A stretch of DNA of 64,000 nt from Cheilinus undulatus (lineage: Eukaryota; Chordata; Actinopteri; Labriformes; Labridae). Positions 56,990 to 64,000 of the stretch are shown in pieces; the stretch's first letter is position 1; the number at the start of each line of letters is the position of its first letter. Position numbers and translations under genes: made by a program. The notes below the pieces were generated by a model. The model saw nothing but the letters and a program-made list of their open reading frames with translations. It had not been told where the DNA came from and did no database searches. The stretch is from assembly GCF_018320785.1 (NCBI RefSeq), contig NC_054882.1, positions 25,982,719 through 26,046,718 of the forward strand, read 5' to 3'.

Positions 56990-57420
56990 AAATTATGGAA
57001 CGGAGCGTTTTCAGCTGCAACTTAACAAAAGTTGTGTCGTAAATGGGAGTAAAATGTAACTTCACATAACTCAGAAAACTAGATGAAAAGAATACTTTAG
57101 GAGTTTAATACAGGATGAAAAATTAAACAGACTTTTTTAGCTCTAAAATATCCGTCTGTCGTGACATGAATTTGATTATTTCTCTGCTGTCTAAAAAAGA
57201 GAGTTGTAACAAAGTATCGGACAGATTATTCCTCCATTCAAATTTTTCAAAATTTGAGAGGATTGTCTTTCTCATGAGTGGGCGTGGCTTCAGCTCATCA
57301 AACAGACATGCCCACACCATCCTAGAGCAGATATTACTGCCTCCTTTTTCATGATTTTGAAGTTTGGATATGTTTTACATGACTGAAAATTTACCTGTTT
57401 TTCATAACACAGTAGTCTGT
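56990..57420. mobile_element. dispersed repeat with GTGGGCGTGGCTTCAGCTCA core
   Basis: TGGGCGTGGCTTCAGCTCA and AACAGACATGCCCACACC are words I associate with a common fish non-autonomous repeat. Ends are not defined. ORFs on both strands (57123-57320, 57166-57354) lie inside it. Confidence 0.35.
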
Positions 57421-58839
57421 CATAAAACAAACCTAAAATACTGATGTATTTTCTGACTTTACATGGACTTTAAAATGAATGAAATATTTCAAATCACTAC
57501 ATTAAGAACTCTTTGTCCTCAGATCTATCCTACTTTGTAAATCAGCTCTGTTATTACATTTGAGCTTTGCAAAAGTCCTGCAGAGCCTGTGCACACTTCA
57601 GAGAGACCGTGAGAAGAGATCTGAGTTACGGATGTGATATAAATCATCTTTATGAGTATACTGGAGCTTTGTGAAGCTGTTTAAGAATGCCCTTCCAGAC
57701 AAATTCCATACAAATAAATCTTCTCACACGACAAAACAAGCCCAGTGGCACTAAGAATACATACAGCAAATGTGCTGTTTACATTGCAGGCGCTTGCTGG
57801 GTTCAATCATTTAGTCACGGTGTATAAAATTTAGTGACACATGCTTAAATGCAAAGAGTAGTAGTTAGGAGTCTGGTGGTTTTGATGTCTCAGGGTCATA
57901 ATGAGAGAACAGTTTTCTCACACAGAATGAGGCTTTATTACCAAAAAATTCCAATTGTGTCTCCTTAATTAAGCCACAAAGAGGTCTGAGTGTCATGACA
58001 TGGTGTCCTGTTTGAAGTTATAGGGTGCGGCTGCGACTTCATGTTTTTACTACCTCACTTTATATGGGAAAAAAGGCATCTTTTATGTTTAAATTAAGCA
58101 TGTATACATCATTTTGTGGTTCATCAGCATGAGAACTGAAGAGCTGAAGACTTTTGTGTTCAATCAAGCTTGTTATGCAAGACTGGGAGAAGGTACACAT
58201 TTGAACAATGACAAGCTGTAAATTTATCTTTAACGTTTTTTCTTTCTTTTCTCACAAGATTTAAGGTCATAAATGTCAGTGAAAGCAGAAATCAAAGCTT
58301 TCCACCTTTGTTCTCGCTACATTCTTGTGTTGGGTCTTTGGCTACAGAGTTTGGCGAAAGAGTGGCAGTGATTTGGTTGTAACTCTACTGAGGCTCCTAA
58401 CAGCAGACAGGGCTCGACGGTTTCCAAGGAACACTGTGGACATGGAGGTTGGGTCTGAGTGAAGAATGCTAGAACGCGATGAGAGACAAAAGGGTATCAG
58501 TGGAGTAAATGATGTCCTTTTCCTAAAAACATATCTGTGTACAATGCCAAGAAGACTCGGTCACAAACTTAAACGTTTCTGCAAAAGCAAAAGCAGGAAA
58601 GTTGAGGAAAACAAGGAAGAAAGAAATGGGCCTGCAGGGACCAAAATGTTGCATCTGATTTCATCGTCCTCTTGTGAGAATGACTGAGGATGAGCTGTGC
58701 GCCTGTAGCAATTTGTCACACACATGTCTACAGATAGAGCCACTGAGGGGTATTATAACACCAAACACAGACAATGTGTTAATGTAAGTCCTGTGTGAGC
58801 TTGAGATTTGTGACTAAATGAACATAGCTTTGAACTCAC
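57421..58839. other. gene-free stretch, expected fsip1 intron
   Basis: Lies 3' of the fsip1 exon on the minus strand, so it should be intron or a missed exon. ORFs at 58466-58687 (+) and 58561-58743 (-) show no match to FSIP1 that I can see. Confidence 0.4.
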
Positions 58840-58992
58840 AGTCATCTGCTGGCCCCGGCCCAGGAGCTCCAGCTGCTGTTGGATCTCCTGGAGCCGTCTC
58901 TCCTGCCCTCTCCTCTCCTTTGTATCCTGCAGGACCTTCTCTCCTGGCTGTCGGTCCCCGTCGCACATCCAGCTGACCCGTGAACCATGGCC
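58840..58992 (-). CDS. fsip1: single internal exon of fsip1 (fibrous sheath interacting protein 1-like), partial gene
   Basis: On the minus strand a 153-nt phase-0 exon is bounded by an AG acceptor (complement of 58993-58994) and a GTGAGT donor (complement of 58834-58839). It codes 51 residues with PGEKVLQDTKERR followed by RLQEIQQQLELLG, a coiled-coil-like segment. This matches my recollection of the human FSIP1 segment PGEKILRNTKEQR...RLREIDEKL. FSIP1 is the human neighbour of THBS1 on the opposite strand, tail to tail, as here. The protein is linked to the sperm fibrous sheath and A-kinase anchoring and to centrosomal/ciliary roles. I could not identify other exons; the gene must extend in both directions along the minus strand, probably beyond the window on the 5' side. 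Confidence 0.75.
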
Positions 58993-59640
58993 CTGATACA
59001 CAACAGATACAACATAGTTCTCAAAAAACTCATCTCACATGTGGACCAGCTCTGGGGTGCTATGCAAGTTTATGGCTCTCACTTGGAATCATTTAAATCA
59101 AGATCAGAACCATAAAACAGATCATAATTTGAGTGAAATATTTCCATTCCTCTGTGACTCTTCAGTCACACTCACAATGTGCTTGTCACTAAAAATGTCA
59201 TTGTTGTGGTATGTCCAAAAGATGTGGGGATCAACACCAAATGTTCTTTCTTTATATATTCAGACAGGAAAAGTAAAACAGGTGAACACAGACCAGATAA
59301 AAGCCCAGTTTCTTAGTCATGTGTTATTGAAATTTGTCAGAAGGATGTCAAGACTTAAGCTTGTCTTCCTGAGAGACTGATCAGAACATTCTCTTTAGAG
59401 TCATATGACAAATTGAGGGCCTGTGTCTGCTAGCAATTTTTCTGTGCTGAGAGCACCCATCTTCTATTAAAACCAACACAGTTCACCATTTTCAGCACTC
59501 ATCATAAAAACAAACTCCATCTCTTTGTTGCTGTGCTGACAGCACTCTAGGTTGAAAATACTGGGACATTTGGAACACCCTTGTGCTAATCAGTGTCATT
59601 TCTCCCTCACTGACCAATCAAAATGAGGGTCAGGACTTAA
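58993..59640. other. expected fsip1 intron, nothing recognised
   Basis: Upstream of the fsip1 exon on the minus strand. The + ORF at 59039-59380 has no family signature. Confidence 0.4.
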
Positions 59641-60184
59641 AAGGGACATATTTTACCCTTTAAAGACAAGTTTATATTGGTCTCAGAGGTCCCCAAAACA
59701 TGCCTGTGAAGTTTGCTGCTAAAAAAAAAACACTCCAGAATTGGATTTTGGCATATCTAAAAACCCCTCTGTTTCAGCCCTGCTCAGAACAAGCAGTTTC
59801 TGTGTCTGTGGCTTTAAATGTTAATGAGCTGTCTGACTCCACCCCTGACCACGCCCCTCTCAGGAAATGGATGTGGCTTAATGGATGTGGCTCTCCTGAT
59901 CCTCCTCTTACCTGGCAGCTGAGAAGAGGATCAGGAGAGGAGGGCAGAACTTTCTTCCAAACGGGGAAGGCCAACCAAACTTGGAGGCGGTGCTAACTTC
60001 CCACATGACATCATGAAGGGAAAATCTGAGAACAGCTTGTTTTTGCACACGTTTTCTGAAAGGTAGAGAAAGAGAGGGGGGAGGGAATGGATTTTTCTAG
60101 TACTTGAGGGGATCGTGGTTAGGCCAAGGGCACATATTTTTGTTAGAAAAGCCTGAAAAGGAATTTTTGTATAATATGTCTCCT
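59641..60184 (-). mobile_element. Kolobok/T2-like MITE, copy 2 (544 bp)
   Basis: Flanked by TTAA on both sides (59637-59640 and 60185-60188), with ends AAGGGACATATT and, reversed, AGGAGACATATT. The body is the reverse complement of 2517-3023, including the GCTCAGAACAAGCAGTTTCT and GGCTTTTCTAACA blocks. Intact TTAA duplication supports transposition rather than genomic duplication. Confidence 0.8.
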
Positions 60185-60439
60185 TTAAAACATCTTTTCA
60201 ACAACAATGAGCACCCATCAAGCACCTTGGGGATGAACTTTAATGGAGATTGCGAGCCAGGCCTTCTCATCCACAACATCAGTGCCGGACTTCATAATTG
60301 CTTTACAGAATGGTCACAATTTCACACAAAAACACTCCAAAATCCTGTTGAAAGCCTTCCAAGAAGAGTGGAGACTGTTAAAGCTTTAAGAGGGGGACCA
60401 ATTCCATATCAAAGTACATTAAAGTACATATACTTGGAC

Positions 60440-60580
60440 CAGGCAACTGTGGCTCAGTAGGTGGAGTCAGTTGTCCTACAATTAGAAGGTCACAGGTTTG
60501 ATCCACAGCTCCCGCAGTCACATGTGGATGTGTCATTGGGAGAGACTTAAACACTTCATCGGTGGCAGGTAAATGTATGT
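60440..60580 (+). mobile_element. tRNA-derived SINE-like sequence with A and B boxes
   Basis: Box A TGGCTCAGTAGG at 60450-60461 and box B GGTTTGATCC at 60495-60504 have the spacing of a tRNA-type internal promoter. The downstream CACATGTGGATGTGTCATTG and GAGACTTAAACACTTC resemble a common animal SINE body. It ends against a Tc1-like terminus. Confidence 0.65.
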
Positions 60581-60609
60581 GGCTAAATACTTTTGTCCAT
60601 ATAGTGTAG
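60575..60609 (+). mobile_element. Tc1-like terminal fragment
   Basis: GGCTAAATACTTTTGTCCAT and ATAGTGTAG, the same end type as near 19660-19685. Confidence 0.5.
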
Positions 60610-62266
60610 CTTGTAGATCCTGGCTAACTTACAGAATTTATAATAACTTCTAATATCTTCTATGAATTAAATGCTGTCATTATTGAGCCAGGAACAATGA
60701 GGATAAATATAAGAGGTCTATTACATGCCATATTGATATGCTACTATTATCTTCTTAAATGTAGCAATATAAAGATAAATGCTGTCATGCTTTTGCAGCT
60801 AAATTTTAAAGGAAAGGTCAAACTGTGAACATCCATCCACAAACCACATAGTATTTTTTTCTTGAAGGAGGGATTGATAAAAATGGCATCATAGACATTA
60901 TGAGACTGACCAGTGAATGACCTGCAGAGGGGCCATATTTTCTCCTCTTAAAATACACGAATACGCAATAAAAGCAGCAGCTCGGCTGAAAAACGGTTTG
61001 GTCGGATAGAGGATGTAGCCAACCACAGGGCTGTTGCAGAGTGTCAGCCCAGCACTGTGTGGTTGAAACCTCCATCTTTCTTGGTCAGTCTGGATGCCAG
61101 GCCGGCAAATGTAGGATCCAATAATGCTGAAATTGATGGATATTTCATAAAATGTCGACATGTCCAAAAGGACGTGCATACAGGGAAATAGTAGGTTACT
61201 GGAGACAGCGGGATCAGGCAGAAATATGAAGTTAAACAGTGAGTTACTAAATCTGTTATGACATTTATGATAGGATGTAATCTTCATTAAACCCAGGGTG
61301 AAAGAGAAGTTTGGTATGAATGAGAAGGAATGCTTCTTCTCCTTGTAAATAAAATAAACATGCCTATTCAACTACAATCACAGATTTAAGATGGCTGAAT
61401 ACAGCAGTGTGACTTTAGATTTGAATCTTGTTTGGCAAAAACAAGAATTTCTCTTCACAAGTGTGGTCTCACCTAGTACTGCCCTCTGCCTCTCTATAGG
61501 GATATAATGACAGCTTCCATCTGAAGCCTCTTTTACGTGGTCGTTACAAGAGTCCTTCAGTTAAGACTGTCTTATCCAGACTACAAAAGCCGGGACCATG
61601 ACGGGATCAGACTCCTGTCATGCACTAGAGTGAGAAACACAGCAGGGAAAATAAAAATTAAAGTCTAGCTTTACCACCATGCTCACACCACTAAATGCAC
61701 GTTTCTAAAAAATCTTCAGGAGAAACAGTTTGTTTCATTTGGAAATGACAGCTGTCCTACTTTTCAAGAACTTCACACTGCAAACTTGAATATAATCCGC
61801 AGGGCTTAATGGTGATAAAGCTATCACTCAGCAAGGTTTAAATGAATCTGGCATGTGTGTCACATAGTTCATACTGAACCATTTGTTTGTGGCTGAATTA
61901 ACACCCAATCAATCCTGGTGGGTGTCTGGGAAAAGCCCACAGTCTCTACATAAACATTAATGATGTGACCCTTATCACAGCTGAGATGGATGGTTCTCAA
62001 ATATACAAACTGTTCCATTTTTTTTCTGCTTAACAATGCATACAGGTCTATGATCAGTGGGTGGGAGTACTGTTAACCTACTGTATAAGCCACATTAATG
62101 CATTATAGATTGTTCTATCTAATTAGCCTTCTGTAAATGCACATTGACTGTTTGCCGCTTGGCTTCAGCTAATACACTGTAGTCCTATCCAATCAAACAA
62201 TAAAGGTAACAATGAGTCCTAGCCAATAAGAGACGAAGAAAGGCAGATGATGCCAAAAAATGCTAA
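60610..62266. other. gene-free stretch, expected fsip1 intron
   Basis: A 157-codon minus-strand ORF (60898-61371) lacks any recognised motif and codon pattern; no exon supported. Confidence 0.35.
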
Positions 62267-62813
62267 CCTTGCAATACACCCATTTCCTTGTTTCTCACTG
62301 GTGAATCCATCTTGCAAAGCTCCCATCTGAACCGTTCTGGCCTGGTTAGAAAGTGACAGGACCAATCAGCGACGAGGGGCAGTATATTTAGGCGCAGCAG
62401 AGTCGTGACGTTAACAAGCAGCAGCAAGAGCTGGTGCAGTTATGGAGAAAGAGATTAGCGTGGATGCTGTTAAAGCGCCAGTTTTATCAGAACTTGACAA
62501 CATTTTTTTGTTAAAAGAAGAACAAAGAACTGCAGTGAGTTGTTTTGTTTTCAAAACAACGACAAAAGTCGAGTACTTACATATCTATAGTCGCCATGTT
62601 TCACATTACTCCTCAGTAGCTGCACACGCGCAGCTCGATAGCAGCTACGTCATGTGTTTTGTTGCTCTGATTGGCCCGTAGAGATGTGAAAGACAAACCG
62701 TTCACCCAATCACCCTCCAAGTTTTTTTTTCAAAGCCTCTGCCTTTTCTCAAATGTTTCCTATTAAAGCTTTCCCAGATGGATGTGTGAAACAAATCCAT
62801 CTGGTGTGTCAGG
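62267..62813 (+). mobile_element. piggyBac-like element copy C carrying a helicase-like 5' ORF
   Basis: Starts CCTTGCA after CTAA and ends TGTCAGG before TTAA (62814-62817). Imperfect terminal repeats of about 50 bp pair the two ends. A stem CCAGATGGAT/ATCCATCTGG lies at the right end. The + ORF from 62442 reads SELDNIFLLKEEQRTA and then meets GTGAGT (about 62533), a donor-like site. The peptide resembles the start of RecQ-like helicase ORFs found repeatedly in fish genomes (the motif upstream of the ATP-binding loop). The Walker A region is absent. Copies A and B share the ends but not this ORF. Confidence 0.55.
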
Positions 62814-62817
62814 TTAA

Positions 62818-63904
62818 AAAAATGCAACATACTACTGAATTATGTGCATCAGAGGGGATGTAGAAGTGGGTTTATTCTGGAGACTAAGATTAGAAATATA
62901 CCTGCTGCATTCACCATTGTTTTGTGTTGCTGGAGGTCACCACTAAAGGGCATATGAGAGAGCTCAGGCTGTATAGTTGAGTGAGGTGTAAACTACAAAC
63001 ATGGAAACACATGTGGAGGTTACTATATTAACTGGCAAATTTCAATCGACTGCATTTGTGGATGTTGTCGTTACAGCAGCTGATGAAAATAGAGTCCCCG
63101 CAAAAGTCTTAAAGTCACCAGTTTACAGTCACTGCTTGAACTGAAACACCAATCTTATTTTTTGTTGTTTTACAGATTAAAGCAGCAAATTATTCAAACA
63201 AATGTATCTTTCACCAGCTGATATGACAGGCATGCTTGTCATCGTGTAGTGATAATAACACAGAGTGCAGATGTGGCTTATTACGGGACTTAGTTTTTAA
63301 GTTGATCAAAATACACAAGACCTCTCCTTTATATTCTTTCATACAAAAAAGGAAACAGCAAAGTTGTGAAAATCATACCAAAACAGCACCTCACTGAGAA
63401 AAAATGTGTCAAGAACAAGGCCACATTAGGTAGCATATTGTCCACCATGTATGCTGCCAGAAGCCCACTGTATTTATCTCAGCTTTTGTGGTTACTTGTT
63501 GCTGATGTTGAGAATCAAGTTTTGGCTGCTTAGTAGGTGGCGGCCTCATGCACTTATCCTTAGCATCTCACCCTGTGCAGATATATGCAAAGGTTTGATG
63601 TGGAGTCCATGGCAGTGGAGAGATGCTTCTGCCGGCACACGGTTTACACTTCACAGCCACATTCTTGTCCTTCTGTGAAACACATCCAAGTAGTGATCAT
63701 ATCTCCAGGCATCTTAAAAAGTCCTGATTTGAGCTGCTTTGCCATTTCCCTCACCTTCCTCCATGGACTTGAGAGGGTGTGTCAGTCATGTGAAATGGTG
63801 AGTGTTGCATGAGTGCGCATTGAAAGGGCTCGCGTTTTAAACTTAGTTGGAGGATTTACAGTAATGGTAGGAATAAGAAAACTATTTTACAGTGAAAGTA
63901 ATGT
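62818..63904. other. gene-free stretch, nothing recognised
   Basis: ORFs at 63451-63678 and 63585-63812 overlap in different frames and have no family signature. Confidence 0.4.
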
Positions 63905-64000
63905 GGTCACCTGGGTGGAAAGTAACTAACTACATTTACTCGAAGTAGTGTAATTGAGTATTTGTTGGGTACTTGTATGAAATCAGTACTTTTACTTCTA
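63905..64000 (+). repeat. dispersed fish repeat with AAGTAACTAACTACATTTAC core, cut by window edge
   Basis: GGAAAGTAACTAACTACATT, TACTCGAAGTAGTGTAATTG and GTACTTTTACTT match a very common teleost interspersed repeat. The element continues beyond 64000. Confidence 0.65.

Noticed and set aside
60898..61371. 157-residue minus-strand ORF as a possible fsip1 or novel exon
   Set aside because: No resemblance to FSIP1, no motif and no convincing splice sites; chance ORF in AT-rich DNA.

Overview
This is vertebrate, almost certainly teleost fish, nuclear DNA. The evidence is a multi-exon thrombospondin-1 gene with GT-AG introns, one exon of a second intron-containing vertebrate gene, and AT-rich flanks full of repeats typical of fish genomes: several Tc1-like transposons, a tRNA-derived SINE, LINE remnants, TTAA-flanked MITEs, satellites and low-complexity tracts. 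There are no bacterial-type operons, CRISPR arrays or rRNA genes. Species cannot be fixed from the sequence alone.

The centrepiece is thbs1 on the + strand, transcribed from about 33015 to about 41765. I could join 22 exons (exon 1 non-coding) into one uninterrupted frame of 1171 codons, ATG at 33320 and TAA ending at 40155. Every junction has GT-AG ends and compatible phase. The protein is a secreted trimeric matricellular glycoprotein: signal peptide, laminin-G-like N-terminal domain, trimerisation cysteines, von Willebrand C domain, three type-1 repeats, three EGF-like repeats, calcium-binding type-3 repeats with RGD, and the lectin-like C-terminal domain. A compact promoter (CCAAT, TATA-like box, two TEAD-type GGAATG sites) lies just upstream. 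The 1.6 kb 3'UTR carries two 8-mer miR-19 seed matches.

On the - strand, 58840-58992 is a 51-codon exon that I recognise as part of fsip1, the tail-to-tail neighbour of THBS1 in human. The other fsip1 exons were not identified here; upstream exons should lie past about 59 kb and downstream exons between thbs1 and 58.8 kb.

Layout: 1-14.6 kb is gene-free with an A-rich tract, a Kolobok/T2-like MITE, a perfect 20-bp hairpin, Tc1 and LINE remnants and a TAGCTA-rich stretch. 14.6-16.9 kb is a degenerate tandem array interrupted by two inserted elements. 17-33 kb holds a pyrimidine-rich tract, a piggyBac-like non-autonomous element, a 0.78-kb duplication, a ~185-bp satellite and two Tc1 copies. 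33-41.8 kb is thbs1. 41.8-64 kb is a repeat-rich flank with a SINE, two Tc1 copies, a LINE, hAT-like sequence, the fsip1 exon and second copies of both MITE families. I found no convincing novel multi-gene system. The most interesting items are the helicase-like ORF in one TTAA-flanked element, the tandem array, the hairpin and the regulatory details of thbs1.
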